DNA of 64,000 nt from an uncultured Lachnospiraceae bacterium (GTDB lineage: Bacteria; Bacillota; Clostridia; Lachnospirales; Lachnospiraceae): contig CANRPO010000012.1 in NCBI GenBank assembly GCA_947632515.1, positions 28,088 to 92,087 on the forward strand. The letters run 5' to 3'. The notes below the pieces were generated by a model. It saw only the letters and a program-made list of their open reading frames with translations, did not search any database and had not been told where the DNA came from. Shown piece after piece: positions 18,278 through 28,528 of this stretch; the first letter of the stretch is position 1, and every line of letters begins with the position of its first letter. Position numbers and translations under genes: made by a program.

Positions 18278-18330
18278 ATGCGCAAGGTACATGTGCATAA
18301 ATATGGACAGCGTGCCGAAGGGAGAATAGA

Positions 18331-20349
18331 ATGTTTGTTTTGCCGATCGTGGCGTATTTACTTTTTTTATTTGTATATTTTAATAAAAAGAAAAATATCG
18401 TGGAGTCTGTCGTGGTGTCGTGGCTGTTTCTCACGTTATACACGTGGTTGTTCGTGGAAGTGTCGGGTGTTTTTGGAATGCTCAACACTGTTGCGGCGCT
18501 GGCGGCGTGGGGCGCGCTGTGCGTCGTCCTGGCGTTTTACATTGGACGGAAACATCTTCTGCACCAAACGATGGATCATTTTAAGACAGAGCAGAGGATG
18601 CTTGCTCTCTGGCGGGAGAACAGGGCAAATTTGATCTGTATGCTTTTGTTCTGCACGGTCGTCTGCCTGTTGGCTGTCCTGAGAAGTCAGAATTTGATTG
18701 ACAATCTGGAACATAGGCTGCCTAAGATCATGCACTGGATCCAGAACGGCAGAGTGGACTATTTTGCGACTACGATACCCGGAGAGATCAACTACACCAA
18801 GCTGATCGAGTATATGAATGCCCAGATATATCTGTTGTGGGGAACGGATCGGTTGGTGAATCTTGTGCAGATCGGGACGTATCTGTGCTCTGCCTGCTGT
18901 ATTTACGGGATCAGCCGCAAGATCGGCGTTTCGACCGGATTTGCGTTTCTGGCAGTGTGGATCTATCTGTTGAATCCCATGATTTTGATCGAAGTGTTCA
19001 CGGCGCAGACGGATGTGGCGGCGGGAGTCTATCTGTTGGCGTTTGTCTATTTCCTGTTGGATTACATTCATGCCGACAAGCTGAAAATGGACAGGGACGG
19101 GGCATTGTCTGCGATATGTCTGGCAGGCAGCGTCATGTTCGGATACCTTGCGAAACCGACGGTCTGCTTTGCGATGGTCATTTTCTTTTTGTGGATGTGT
19201 GTTGTGCGCATCATAAAGAAAGATTCTTTCAAAGTATTGCTGCAATATGTTTTGGTGGGCGGGATCGTGGCGGTCATACTGTTTCTGCCTGATGTCGTGC
19301 GGGAATATCGGTATCGGCAGATCCCGGACGTCGCATATGAGGAGACGCCGGAGCAGGAGACTGTCTCTGCGGATGGGGCTGTCTCCGATGAAGATACGGA
19401 GGAAACGCTGCAGGTCGATGCTGGCTCGATTTCCGACGGGGTATTGGCAAATCTGCGGCATCCGCAGGAGTTTGTCATCGTCTGTATCAGAAATCTTGCC
19501 GCCAATGCCACAACGCGCTGTTTCCCTAAGATTAACGAGTGGATCACCCGTTTCGTGGAGAAGTGCGAGCGTTTTTTGAATTATTCCAGCGGCTACCGCT
19601 ATTTCCGCGTCATGGTGGAAGGCGGCGTGGGGGAGACGAGCGAGCCCAGCCCGGTCATTATGTTCAGTTTGTTGTTTGCATGGATCAGTGTGATTGTCAG
19701 AATTAGCAGAATCAATCGAGAGCAGTTCATTTATATGGCTGTGGCAACCGTCGGCTTGATCGTGCAGGCGGGTCTGATGTCTTACTCATGGTACAGGCAG
19801 CGCTACTTGATCGGCGTGATGGCGGTACTGTGTCCGGTTTTTGCGGCCGTTCTGGAGCATGTGATCGTCAGCGCCAAGATAAGACAAAATCTTGCGGCGG
19901 CGATGATCACAGTGAGCTGTTTCGGAACGGTAAACGCCCTATTCTGCGAGATACCCTATGTGATCTCCGGTTTTCACGGCGGGGAGCTGCATCAATATCT
20001 GCTGCATGACGAGTCAGCAGAGTTGTACTACCGGTTGATGCTTGACTATGTCAATGAGAAGGGGTATGAGACGGTGGGGCTTTGCGGCTTTGTGTCATAT
20101 GAGCAGATCGTGTGGAGAAATGTCAGAGATCTGAAACGTATGGAACATGTGAATGTAGATCCTCGGTATTACGAGTGCGCGAAACTGGAAGATCCGGAAT
20201 ATCGGCCGCAGTGCATTGTCGAGGAAATGCCGGAGGTATTTGGGTTGGCGGAAACCATGTATTGCAATGGACAGGAGTATGTCTGCGGTTGGAAGGCTGT
20301 CGGAGAAAATGGCAGAAATTATGCGGTCCTGATACCGAGCGGGCAGTAG
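18331..20349 (+). CDS. Large GT-C-like membrane protein with acidic loop
   Basis: 672 residues, roughly eleven to twelve hydrophobic segments. The block HRLPKIMHWIQNGRVDYF near residue 130 followed by INYTKLIEYMNAQIYLL resembles a GT-C subgroup in which an HLPR..HW..N motif follows the first external loop. An acidic low-complexity segment lies near 335-370 (EETPEQETVSADGAVSDE). GAAGGGAG precedes ATG 18331 at good distance. Probably transfers a sugar from a polyprenyl-phosphate carrier outside the membrane; the usual DD pair is not obvious, so a polymerase or other transferase role cannot be excluded. Confidence 0.62.
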   Translation: MFVLPIVAYLLFLFVYFNKKKNIVESVVVSWLFLTLYTWLFVEVSGVFGMLNTVAALAAWGALCVVLAFYIGRKHLLHQTMDHFKTEQRMLALWRENRANLICMLLFCTVVCLLAVLRSQNLIDNLEHRLPKIMHWIQNGRVDYFATTIPGEINYTKLIEYMNAQIYLLWGTDRLVNLVQIGTYLCSACCIYGISRKIGVSTGFAFLAVWIYLLNPMILIEVFTAQTDVAAGVYLLAFVYFLLDYIHADKLKMDRDGALSAICLAGSVMFGYLAKPTVCFAMVIFFLWMCVVRIIKKDSFKVLLQYVLVGGIVAVILFLPDVVREYRYRQIPDVAYEETPEQETVSADGAVSDEDTEETLQVDAGSISDGVLANLRHPQEFVIVCIRNLAANATTRCFPKINEWITRFVEKCERFLNYSSGYRYFRVMVEGGVGETSEPSPVIMFSLLFAWISVIVRISRINREQFIYMAVATVGLIVQAGLMSYSWYRQRYLIGVMAVLCPVFAAVLEHVIVSAKIRQNLAAAMITVSCFGTVNALFCEIPYVISGFHGGELHQYLLHDESAELYYRLMLDYVNEKGYETVGLCGFVSYEQIVWRNVRDLKRMEHVNVDPRYYECAKLEDPEYRPQCIVEEMPEVFGLAETMYCNGQEYVCGWKAVGENGRNYAVLIPSGQ

Positions 20350-20364
20350 AGAGAAGGTTTTTAA

Positions 20365-22632
20365 ATGGGCAGAAGGCAAAGCTATCTGATCATATTTTTG
20401 GCGGAATTGTTAGTTTTGATGGTTATGGGGGTCAGAATGTTCATAAATTGGACATCTGCAGAAAATATTGATGTTTCTATCACCCAATGGCATTCGGATG
20501 AGACTGTATACAATACAGAGAACGGCTGGCTTGTTGAGGAAAAAGATGCAGCAGTTGAAGAGAAGACGGCATTTCTGCAGAGTCCCTTGATCGGGTTAAG
20601 GAAGGGCACATACCGGGCCGAGATAGAATACAGCTGCAGTAGTGAACAGGCATGTACGGCTTACAGCGAAGAAAAACCGTATGCGCTTAAGGCGGGGGAG
20701 GCTCGCCTAGGTAGAAACTATGATCATATATCCTATGATTTTAAATTGACAGAAGACATTTCGGATTTTCAACTGATCGTTTACTATGACGGACAGGGAT
20801 ATTTGCAGATCACTGACATTACGCTTGCGCCGTCGCCCTTTGGCAGGCTGAGAAATATGGCGATTGTCCTGTTTTTCTTTATTCTTGCAGATATGTGTCT
20901 TCTGTACTCAGACAAGATAAGAAAGCACCAGGATTTTGTCCTGGGGGTGGGAGGGATTATTCTGCTAGTCTCTCTGCCGCTGTTTATAGATGGAATATGG
21001 GCTGGAGATGATTTGAGTTTTCATTTGATGCGGATCGAGGGCATTGCGCAGGAACTGCGGATGGGAAATATTCCAGTGAGGATTTCTTCAGCCTGGATAG
21101 ACGGATATGGCTATCCTGTGTCGATCTATTATGGGGATTTATTGTTATACGTTCCAGCGGTGATGAATTTGATCGGTTTTTCCGTCACAGAAGCGTATAA
21201 ATTCTATGTTTTCATGATCAATGCGGGTACTGCGGTGATCGCCTGTTACTGTATGAATCGTGTTTACAGGGATCGGAGGATCGCGCTGTTGACATGTTTG
21301 GCGTACTGTACAGCGTCGTACCGCCTGATCAACGTGTATGCCAGAGCAGCGGTTGGCGAATACAGCGCTATGATGTTTTTGCCCTTGGTTGCGGCGGCAG
21401 TCTATAAGATCTATACGGATGATGTGCAGGATAACAGGGAATATCGGAAAAATGCAACTTTGCTTGCGATTGGAATGAGTGGTCTGATCGGTACTCATAT
21501 TTTGAGTACCGAGATGGTGGTGGTCGTTCTGGCCATCGTATGTTTGTCGCTGTGCAGATTGACATTTAGGAAAGAAACCATAAGAGTATGGCTTACTGCG
21601 GTTGGAGAGACCTGCCTTTTGAGCGCGTATTTTATCGTGCCGTTTCTGGATTACTCCGTGAGCGTGCCTAGTAAGATTGGAGCGATTGTGGAGCGAGGCG
21701 GGGCGGCTATTCAGGTGAGAGGCGTGACTCTGGCGGATTATTTCACTTTTTTCAAACCATTGCAGCAGATCGATTTTCGCTATGCAGATACCGGGAGGCT
21801 TTTGTCACCGGGTATTATTTTAATGGCAGCGTTGATCGTTGCGGTGGTATTCTGTATCAAAAGATGGAGCAAGACAGATAAGAAAATAAAGTGGTTGGTC
21901 TTTTATGCATGTCTGACAGGGGGTGTCACGTTGAGGGTATTTCCTTGGGATGAACTGGCTGAGCACTCGCAGATGGGGAATTTTTTATCTCAGGTACAGT
22001 TCCCGTGGAGATATATAAGCATACTGACAATTATGCTGACGTTGCTGTTTGGATGTCTGCTTGCGCAGTCAAGCGGCGACAGGGCTGGATTTGTGCAGAC
22101 TGAGAGGATTGTTTTGATCACAGGGTTTGTGATGACCTGTTTCTTTACAACAAGGTATATGGAGGGCACCTCCTACTTTAATGCTTATTGCGGGGAAGAG
22201 TTAAGCAGATATTCCGTTGGAACTGGAGAGTATCTGCGGAGCGGTACCAACAGAGATATGTTTAAGACGCTCTCATCAGATACTCTTTCGGAACGTATGA
22301 ATGAGGTGTCCATTATATCCAGAAGAGGCTGTAGTATGAGAATCAGATGCGTTGCGTCAGATGAGGAAGGCTTTATCTGGGTTCCATTGTTTCATTACAA
22401 GGGCTATCATGTCACGGACGACGATGGAAATGAGTATCAGATCAAAGATGGATATGCCAATCAGATCGAAGTGTCTGTGCCGATCGGATTTGACGGTTAT
22501 CTGAACGTTGAGTTCCGGGAGCCGTGGTATTGGCGGGCGGCAGAGATATTTTCCCTGCTGTCGGTATTAGGGATATGTATTGTAAAGGGAAGGATGATTT
22601 ATCAAAATGAAAAGCTTGTGGCAGGACATTAA
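20365..22632 (+). CDS. Very large GT-C-like membrane protein (YfhO/PMT-like)
   Basis: 755 residues. One helix, then an extracellular beta-rich domain (residues ~30-165), then a polytopic region with Asp215-Asp216 in WAGDDLSFHLMRIEG and ISSAWIDGYGYPVSIYYGD, a pattern shared by large uncharacterised membrane glycosyltransferases, some annotated as YfhO-like. A soluble C-terminal domain (~640-720) precedes a last helix. It overlaps the following ABC gene by 26 bases. Likely a sugar transferase acting outside the cell or an accessory of the flippase; exact role unknown. Confidence 0.62.
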   Translation: MGRRQSYLIIFLAELLVLMVMGVRMFINWTSAENIDVSITQWHSDETVYNTENGWLVEEKDAAVEEKTAFLQSPLIGLRKGTYRAEIEYSCSSEQACTAYSEEKPYALKAGEARLGRNYDHISYDFKLTEDISDFQLIVYYDGQGYLQITDITLAPSPFGRLRNMAIVLFFFILADMCLLYSDKIRKHQDFVLGVGGIILLVSLPLFIDGIWAGDDLSFHLMRIEGIAQELRMGNIPVRISSAWIDGYGYPVSIYYGDLLLYVPAVMNLIGFSVTEAYKFYVFMINAGTAVIACYCMNRVYRDRRIALLTCLAYCTASYRLINVYARAAVGEYSAMMFLPLVAAAVYKIYTDDVQDNREYRKNATLLAIGMSGLIGTHILSTEMVVVVLAIVCLSLCRLTFRKETIRVWLTAVGETCLLSAYFIVPFLDYSVSVPSKIGAIVERGGAAIQVRGVTLADYFTFFKPLQQIDFRYADTGRLLSPGIILMAALIVAVVFCIKRWSKTDKKIKWLVFYACLTGGVTLRVFPWDELAEHSQMGNFLSQVQFPWRYISILTIMLTLLFGCLLAQSSGDRAGFVQTERIVLITGFVMTCFFTTRYMEGTSYFNAYCGEELSRYSVGTGEYLRSGTNRDMFKTLSSDTLSERMNEVSIISRRGCSMRIRCVASDEEGFIWVPLFHYKGYHVTDDDGNEYQIKDGYANQIEVSVPIGFDGYLNVEFREPWYWRAAEIFSLLSVLGICIVKGRMIYQNEKLVAGH

Positions 22633-24412
22633 AACCTTTATAACGACGATCAGGCAGCTGCTTGGTCTGTTGACGCCAAGACAGCGCAGGCAGGCGGTCG
22701 GCGTCTTTGTTTTGGTGGTGATAGGAGCGGCGTTTGAGACGCTGGGCGTGGCCGCCATCCTTCCGTTTGTCTATGCGGTCATCGATACCTCGCGGTTGTG
22801 GGGCAATCGATATATTATCGTGTTTGCCGAAACGTTCGGCCTTCACACGGACGCGGAACTGATCATCAGCTTAGGACTTTTGATCAGCGCGTTTTATATT
22901 TTTAAGAATCTCTTTATGATGCTGACTTCCTATTTGGAGAACAGATTTAAGGCTGACTTCGCGTACGAACTCTCTAAGTTGATGCTGCACAGCTATATGA
23001 AACGGCCGTATATTTATTTCCTTGGGACGAACAGCGCGGAGATGATTCGCGGCCTAAACGATGACATCAACAGCATCAATGATATGCTGACGGCGCTTTT
23101 TAAAATTTTTTCACTGGGATTTATGATGATCGGTATCGGTGTATTTCTGATCATCCAGGAACCGCTGATGGCGTTCGGCATCGTTCTGCTTGCGCTCATC
23201 GTCTTTGCGGTAATCGTGCTGGTGGTGAAGAAAAAGATCAGAGAGCTTGGCAAATTAAAGATCAAGTACGCTACCGCCGCGTATAAATACGCCTATCAGG
23301 CGGTGAATGGTATGAAGGAAATCTCCATTATGAAAAGAGATGATTATTTTCTGGACAAGTATACAAGCGTGACATCCAGAAAAAAGGAGGCGGATACCAT
23401 ATATAACAGTATCTCTGTCGCGCCGGAGAGGATCGTGGAGGCGGCGTTCGTGTGCGGTATTCTGGGAATCGTCTGTATTCAGGTGGGAGTTGGAGGTATG
23501 ACGGCGTCGCTGATCACCAATCTGGCGGCTTTTGCCGTGGGCGCGATGCGTGTGATGCCCTCCCTTTCCACTTTGACGGGGCGTATGACGCAGGTCGTGT
23601 ATCTGCGGCCGGCATTAGGAGGGATCTGCGCCAATATAGAGGCGGCCAGACAGCAGGAAAAGCTGTTTCTGGAAATGCAGGATTTTGTCGACAGCAGCGA
23701 GCACGAGGTCGCGTTCAACGAAACGGTGGAGATGAAGGGGATCGACTGGAAATATCCCGGTACGGACAAGTACATTTTGAAAGATGCAGGAATCACGATC
23801 CGTAAGGGCGAATGTGTCGCGTTGGTTGGTAAGTCGGGAGCCGGAAAGACTACGCTTGCGGACATTTTGCTGGGGCTGCTCAAACCGGAGCGCGGGTTTG
23901 TCCGCGTGGACGGTATCGATGTATACACTATTCCCTACGCATGGAGCAAGATCATCGGCTATGTGCCGCAGATGGTTTATCTGATTGACGATACGATCCG
24001 AAATAATGTGGCTTTTGGCATAGAGGAAGAACAGATCGATGACGCGAAGATCTGGAACGCGTTGGACAAGGCGCAGATCAGAGCATTTATAGAAACACTG
24101 CCGGATGGGCTTGACACGGTCATCGGCGAGCGGGGTGTGAAATTCTCCGGCGGACAGAGGCAGCGTATTGCCATCGCGAGAGCTTTGTATCACGATCCGG
24201 AGATCCTGGTGTTCGACGAGGCCACTGCGGCGCTGGACGGAGAGACGGAAACGGCGGTCATGGATGCGATCAACAGGCTGCGCGGAGAGAAGACGCTCGT
24301 CATCATCGCACACAGACTGAACACGATTAGCCACTGCGATAAATTCTATGAGGTCGGCGACCGGAAGGTTGAAGAGAGGGCGAGGGAAGAGGTTTTGGAG
24401 AGAAAAAGTTAG
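22607..24412 (+). CDS. ABC exporter, MsbA/PglK-like flippase 2
   Basis: 601 residues, fused membrane and ATPase domains. Walker A GKSGAGKTT near 407, signature FSGGQRQRIAIARAL near 512, Walker B ILVFDEATAALD (Ala replaces the usual Ser), H-loop IIAHRLNTI. The start at 22607 lies inside the previous gene, implying coupling. Similar in length and layout to the exporters at 6926 and 41853, but sequence differs throughout, so these are diverged paralogues and not recent copies. Probably flips a lipid-linked glycan made by the operon from 13897. Confidence 0.92.
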   Translation: MKSLWQDIKTFITTIRQLLGLLTPRQRRQAVGVFVLVVIGAAFETLGVAAILPFVYAVIDTSRLWGNRYIIVFAETFGLHTDAELIISLGLLISAFYIFKNLFMMLTSYLENRFKADFAYELSKLMLHSYMKRPYIYFLGTNSAEMIRGLNDDINSINDMLTALFKIFSLGFMMIGIGVFLIIQEPLMAFGIVLLALIVFAVIVLVVKKKIRELGKLKIKYATAAYKYAYQAVNGMKEISIMKRDDYFLDKYTSVTSRKKEADTIYNSISVAPERIVEAAFVCGILGIVCIQVGVGGMTASLITNLAAFAVGAMRVMPSLSTLTGRMTQVVYLRPALGGICANIEAARQQEKLFLEMQDFVDSSEHEVAFNETVEMKGIDWKYPGTDKYILKDAGITIRKGECVALVGKSGAGKTTLADILLGLLKPERGFVRVDGIDVYTIPYAWSKIIGYVPQMVYLIDDTIRNNVAFGIEEEQIDDAKIWNALDKAQIRAFIETLPDGLDTVIGERGVKFSGGQRQRIAIARALYHDPEILVFDEATAALDGETETAVMDAINRLRGEKTLVIIAHRLNTISHCDKFYEVGDRKVEERAREEVLERKS

Positions 24413-24432
24413 GTGAACAACTGAAGGAAATG

Positions 24433-24441
24433 TGTTATACT
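24433..24441 (+). promoter_or_regulatory. Extended -10 promoter candidate
   Basis: TGTTATACT fits an extended -10 (TGn-TATACT). The -35 region 17 bases upstream (GTGAAC) is poor. It lies in the 107-base gap 24413-24519 before the A/T-rich island. A second TATACT at 24493-24498 has no recognisable -35. The gap also holds a weak 5-bp inverted repeat (24451-24469) but no terminator. Confidence 0.42.
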
Positions 24442-24519
24442 ATCGAAGATGGTATGCTTTGGCGATACCCGGTGGCTATAACGATAGGATTATATACTAT
24501 GAGGTGAAGAAAAAATAAA

Positions 24520-25893
24520 ATGAGTTTGAGAAAGAAAAGTTGTTTTGGAATTGTGTTTGCGCTGCTTTTTTTCGTAAGTATGATCGTATTGATACTGATA
24601 GACAACACGATGATTCGTTATGACGCTGCATTTTATAAACGATTGGAAGTGGAATATGCGAATGGGGGCATTGATAATCTATCGACAGGCTTTAGGGGAT
24701 GGTTGTTTCCCTTTATTTTATCGATTTTTTATAGAATAGGCATGCTTGTGGAGAATGAATATTTGGGTGATTGGCTTATGGCGTCTGTTTTTTTCGCCGT
24801 TACATTCTCGGCAAGTTTCTATTATGTCAGCCAAATGCTGGAGATAGAGCAGTCAGATAAGTATGCTGTTTGTGTGGGAGGGGGTATTTCCGGAATCATC
24901 TTTTTTATCTTTTTTAGAGGATTATTTATTTATCCTTTGTCAGATTTTTGCGCATTTTCGTTCGCTTTGTTGGACATTATTCTTATACACGATATTGTGA
25001 AAAATGAGAGAAGGCAGGAAAAGTGGAAGGGTGTAGAGGCATATATTGCGGGTTTTTGTCTGTACGGAGTATATAACATCAGAACAATTTATTTATTTTT
25101 GTTTATGGCCTGCCTGTTGCTTTTGACGATTTGGCAATTGTGCGAGAAGAAATGGAAACAGCTTGCGTTGACTTTGCCGGCTTGTCTTGCCGGAATATTA
25201 TCTTGTGCTATACCGCAGATAAAGCTGAATTATCGCCTGTTGGGTATACTTTCATGGAAGGTTCCCACGGAAGGGTTAATGCTAAAGCAGTTACAGTGGG
25301 GAATATCGTGGGAGAGGTATGCGACATATGTTGGGGAATCGGCACAGTATGATAGTGCGGCGATGTACTTTGTGGATAAGATCGGGCAAAATCTTTTAGA
25401 CAGTGCCGGAATCGTAGAATTCTCATCATATAGACAGTTTATTAAATTGGTGTTGAGTCATCCGTTAGATTTCCTGGGGGTTTATGTGCGCCACTTTCTT
25501 AACATGCTGTATCCTATATATCCCAATCAGTATATTTATGATATTACAAAGGATAAAAGCCTGTTGCTTATTTTGTTTTATACGCTGTGCTTTGTAGCCG
25601 TTTCCGCTTTTCTGTATTCATTTAAGCCGAAAAGAGACAGATGGATCTGGCTTGGAATGATTTTGCTGCCGTGCTTTTGTATTCTTCCGGGAGCGGTGGA
25701 GATCAGATTTTTTATCGCTCTTCATTTTGTAATTTATATGTACGCTATATTGGGATTTAAAGATTTTATTGTCCGTTTTTGGACTAACAGAGGAAAATAT
25801 ATTGCAGCTTATCTCGTCGGTTTTGCACTCTACATTGCATATGCAGGATCCATGCTTGGGACCACTGCAAACGGTATTGCAACTATCAACTGA
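24520..25893 (+). CDS. GT-C-like multi-pass membrane protein
   Basis: 457 residues with ten or more hydrophobic segments. Asp35 in MIRYDAAFYKRLEVEYANG follows the first helix, the usual GT-C catalytic position. GAGGTGAAG lies 12 bases before ATG 24520. The gene begins a stretch that is clearly richer in A and T at codon third positions than its neighbours. Its stop overlaps a possible ATG of the next gene (TGATG). The following GtrB-like GT2 probably charges the lipid carrier that this protein uses. Confidence 0.65.
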   Translation: MSLRKKSCFGIVFALLFFVSMIVLILIDNTMIRYDAAFYKRLEVEYANGGIDNLSTGFRGWLFPFILSIFYRIGMLVENEYLGDWLMASVFFAVTFSASFYYVSQMLEIEQSDKYAVCVGGGISGIIFFIFFRGLFIYPLSDFCAFSFALLDIILIHDIVKNERRQEKWKGVEAYIAGFCLYGVYNIRTIYLFLFMACLLLLTIWQLCEKKWKQLALTLPACLAGILSCAIPQIKLNYRLLGILSWKVPTEGLMLKQLQWGISWERYATYVGESAQYDSAAMYFVDKIGQNLLDSAGIVEFSSYRQFIKLVLSHPLDFLGVYVRHFLNMLYPIYPNQYIYDITKDKSLLLILFYTLCFVAVSAFLYSFKPKRDRWIWLGMILLPCFCILPGAVEIRFFIALHFVIYMYAILGFKDFIVRFWTNRGKYIAAYLVGFALYIAYAGSMLGTTANGIATIN

Positions 25894-25906
25894 TGTTGAC
25901 ACGGCA

Positions 25907-25916
25907 GGGGGGGGGG
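25907..25916 (+). repeat. Poly-G tract, 10 bases
   Basis: Ten consecutive G on the coding strand between the two possible starts (ATG 25893 and GTG 25926) of a GtrB-like GT2. If translation begins at 25893 the tract is codons 5-8 and any length change shifts the frame. If it begins at 25926 the tract is part of the ribosome binding region and its length sets Shine-Dalgarno spacing. Either way it is a candidate phase-variation switch. Confidence 0.85.
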
Positions 25917-25925
25917 AAGAAGATT

Positions 25926-26867
25926 GTGAAAATATCGTTGGTCATACCAGTATATTTTAATCAGGACAATTTACCGCCACTCTATTATGATATTGTGGAC
26001 AAGCTGTATCCGCATACAGAGTACGAGTGGGAAATTATTATGGTAAATGACGGGTCTACGGATAACAGCTATAAGGTTATGAAAGAATTGGCGGCAAAAG
26101 ATTCTCGCATAAAGGCGATCAGTCTGTCGCGTAATTTCGGGTCGCATGCAGCTATTTTGTGTGGACTTTCAAAGTGCAGCGGGGACTGTGCCGTTGTCAA
26201 GGCAGCGGATCTGCAGGAACCGACAGAATTGGTCATTGAGATGATAAAACGTTGGGAACGAGGCTACAATGTCGTGCTGGCAGTCAGAGAGGGGCGTGAA
26301 GAGAGCAAAAGTCAGACTGCGTTTGCAAATTTATACTATACCATGGTCCGCAAATTTATGTTGGAGGCAATGCCGAAAGGAGGATTTGACGTATATTTGG
26401 TAGATCGTAAAGTGATAAATGTCCTGACGGCACTTGATGAGACAAACAGCGCTCTTACCGGCCAAATATTGTGGAGCGGTTTTAAGACAGATAAGGTATA
26501 CTATACCAGACTTGCAAGGGAGATTGGCAAAAGCAGATGGACATTTAAGAAAAAAATTAAATTAGTTGCAGATACTTTGTTCAGTTTTTCCACTTTACCG
26601 ATAAAAGTTGTGACAATAGTGGGAATTTTTTCTTTCATAGGAGCGATTCTATGGGCGTGTGTGGAAGTGATATGCAAGCTATTGGGGCTGATCAATGTAA
26701 GCGGTTGGACGACTCTTTTTATTTTCAATTTGTTTAGTTTTGGCGTAATCATGTTTACGATGGGGATTTTGGGGGAGTATATCTGGCGAATATTCGATGC
26801 CTCCAGGAAACGTCCGCCATATATAATTGAAGATGAAAATGAAATAAAGGAAGAGAAAATAGAATGA
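25926..26867 (+). CDS. GtrB-like GT2, polyprenyl-phosphate sugar synthase with membrane anchor
   Basis: 313 residues from GTG 25926. GT-A motifs: ISLVIPVYFNQDNL, MVNDGSTDNSY, LSRNFGSHAAILCGL, and ADLQEPTELV in place of D-x-D, as in GtrB/ArnC-like enzymes. Two C-terminal helices (residues ~230-255 and ~265-290) are the usual anchor. It should move a sugar from a nucleotide donor onto undecaprenyl phosphate for GT-C proteins. GTG 25926 matches the family start and follows a G-rich sequence; ATG 25893 overlaps the upstream stop and is an alternative. The 3' end overlaps the GNAT gene by 4 bases. Confidence 0.88.
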   Translation: MKISLVIPVYFNQDNLPPLYYDIVDKLYPHTEYEWEIIMVNDGSTDNSYKVMKELAAKDSRIKAISLSRNFGSHAAILCGLSKCSGDCAVVKAADLQEPTELVIEMIKRWERGYNVVLAVREGREESKSQTAFANLYYTMVRKFMLEAMPKGGFDVYLVDRKVINVLTALDETNSALTGQILWSGFKTDKVYYTRLAREIGKSRWTFKKKIKLVADTLFSFSTLPIKVVTIVGIFSFIGAILWACVEVICKLLGLINVSGWTTLFIFNLFSFGVIMFTMGILGEYIWRIFDASRKRPPYIIEDENEIKEEKIE

Positions 26868-27409
26868 TAGATTTGCGGGAGCTGCGGGAAGACGACGCGG
26901 AAAATATGTTAGAGTGGATGCATGATCCGGAATGTCAAAGGGGCTTTCAAAAAGATATGATGAGCATATCGTTGGAGGAGGCAAGACGATTTTGCAGAGA
27001 AGCCAGGCTCACTGCGGATCTTCAAAACGGGCAGAGCATGCATTGGGCGGTTATAGATGAAACAGATGAATATTTGGGGACGATCAGTTTAAAGAAGATC
27101 AACATGGATTGTCATTCGGCTGAGTTTGCAATCAGTTTAAGGCAGAAAGCTCATGGACGGGGAGTAGGCGTTGAGGCAATACGTTTGCTGCTGAAAAAAG
27201 GATTTGAGGAATTGGGGCTGCACCGTATTTATATGACTGTACTGGCTGACAATATAGCTGCGATCAGGCTTTATGAGAAGTGCGGATTCATATATGAAGG
27301 GGAACTGCGGGATCATATTTTTGCAAGAGGACACTATATTTCGTGGAAAATATATGCAATGCTTGACAGGGAATACAAAAATAATACTTTTATGAGGGGA
27401 GAGAGCTGA
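26864..27409 (+). CDS. GNAT acetyltransferase, probable amino-sugar N-acetyltransferase
   Basis: 181 residues, RimJ/RimL-type GNAT. The acetyl-CoA loop is in [19 protein letters not shown], followed by [24 protein letters not shown], the standard end of the fold. It overlaps the GT2 by 4 bases and the aminotransferase by 1 base (TGATG). Lying directly before FdtB- and FdtA-like genes, it most likely acetylates the amino group of a dTDP-3-amino-3,6-dideoxyhexose, a step usually done by a hexapeptide-repeat enzyme (FdtC). Substrate is inferred from gene order. Confidence 0.85.
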   Translation: MIDLRELREDDAENMLEWMHDPECQRGFQKDMMSISLEEARRFCREARLTADLQNGQSMHWAVIDETDEYLGTISLKKINMDCHSAEFAISLRQKAHGRGVGVEAIRLLLKKGFEELGLHRIYMTVLADNIAAIRLYEKCGFIYEGELRDHIFARGHYISWKIYAMLDREYKNNTFMRGES

Positions 27410-28506
27410 TGGAAAAAATAATGCCGAACAGATTAGATCGGGGATTTTTTATGTATCAACAGGAGTTTGAGGCTAAAGCCCTGGAAGTTTTGCGCTCCGG
27501 ATGGTATGTCCTTGGGGAAGAGGTATCCGGCTTTGAACGGGAATTTGCAGAGTATCTTGGTGCAAAGTATTGTATAGGACTTGCCAGTGGTTTGGATGCG
27601 CTTTGGATCGCTTTCAGAGTTTTGGGAATAGGAACAGGCGATGAGGTTATTGTGCAGGGAAATACCTATATTGCCAGTGTGATGGGAATAACAATAAATG
27701 GCGCGACCCCCGTTTTTGTGGAACCGGATGAGTATTTTAATATAGACGCATCCAAGATTGAAGAGAAGATCACGGATAGGACTAAGGCCATCTTAGTGGT
27801 CCATTTATATGGTCAGGCCTCTAATATGGAGCCTATTGTGAAATTGTGTAAAAAATATAACTTAAAATTAGTTGAGGACTGTGCTCAGTCACATGGCGCA
27901 AAGTATGGGGGCCGGATGACGGGCACGTTTGGTGATATTGGCTGCTTTTCTTTTTATCCATCTAAAAATCTTGGCGCGTTCGGAGATGGAGGGGCGATTG
28001 TTACAAATGATCCGAAGCTGGCTGACGATGTGAGGGTTTTTCGAAATTATGGGAGCGAAAAGCGTTATTATAATCGCGTTGTTGGGACTAATTCTCGTCT
28101 GGATGAAATACAGGCAGGACTCCTGCGAGTGCGATTAAGTCACATGAAGGAATTAGAAGAGGATAAATGCCGTATTTCACAGAGATATTTGAAAGAATTA
28201 AATAGTCCTTTCGTCATATTGCCAGCTGTCCGGGAGAAGGCCACACATATATGGCATCAGTTTGTTATTAGAACAAGCCGCAGACAGGAATTGATAGACT
28301 ATTTAGACAGCAAAGGAATAGGAACAATCATCCACTATCCGATTCCGCCGCATCTCTCCGAGGCATACAAGTATTTACAGATCTCCAAAGGAAGTCTGCC
28401 AATAACAGAAACATATGCAGCATCGGTATTGTCCATCCCAATGTATAACGGAATGACGGAAGATGAACAAAGTTATGTAATTGACGCAATTAATGAGTGG
28501 AGATAA
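27409..28506 (+). CDS. fdtB: DegT/DnrJ/EryC1 sugar aminotransferase (FdtB/QdtB-like)
   Basis: 365 residues, a PLP-dependent sugar aminotransferase. [34 protein letters not shown] and [17 protein letters not shown] are family landmarks, with Lys186 the expected Schiff-base residue; [12 protein letters not shown] and [15 protein letters not shown] complete the pattern. Together with the isomerase next door this predicts amination of a dTDP-3-keto-6-deoxyhexose at C3 (Fuc3N or Qui3N). Which sugar cannot be told from sequence alone. A DegT enzyme acting at C4 is less likely because of the FdtA-like partner. Confidence 0.9.
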   Translation: MEKIMPNRLDRGFFMYQQEFEAKALEVLRSGWYVLGEEVSGFEREFAEYLGAKYCIGLASGLDALWIAFRVLGIGTGDEVIVQGNTYIASVMGITINGATPVFVEPDEYFNIDASKIEEKITDRTKAILVVHLYGQASNMEPIVKLCKKYNLKLVEDCAQSHGAKYGGRMTGTFGDIGCFSFYPSKNLGAFGDGGAIVTNDPKLADDVRVFRNYGSEKRYYNRVVGTNSRLDEIQAGLLRVRLSHMKELEEDKCRISQRYLKELNSPFVILPAVREKATHIWHQFVIRTSRRQELIDYLDSKGIGTIIHYPIPPHLSEAYKYLQISKGSLPITETYAASVLSIPMYNGMTEDEQSYVIDAINEWR

Positions 28507-28528
28507 GTTTATTTTGATGGAGGGAATT

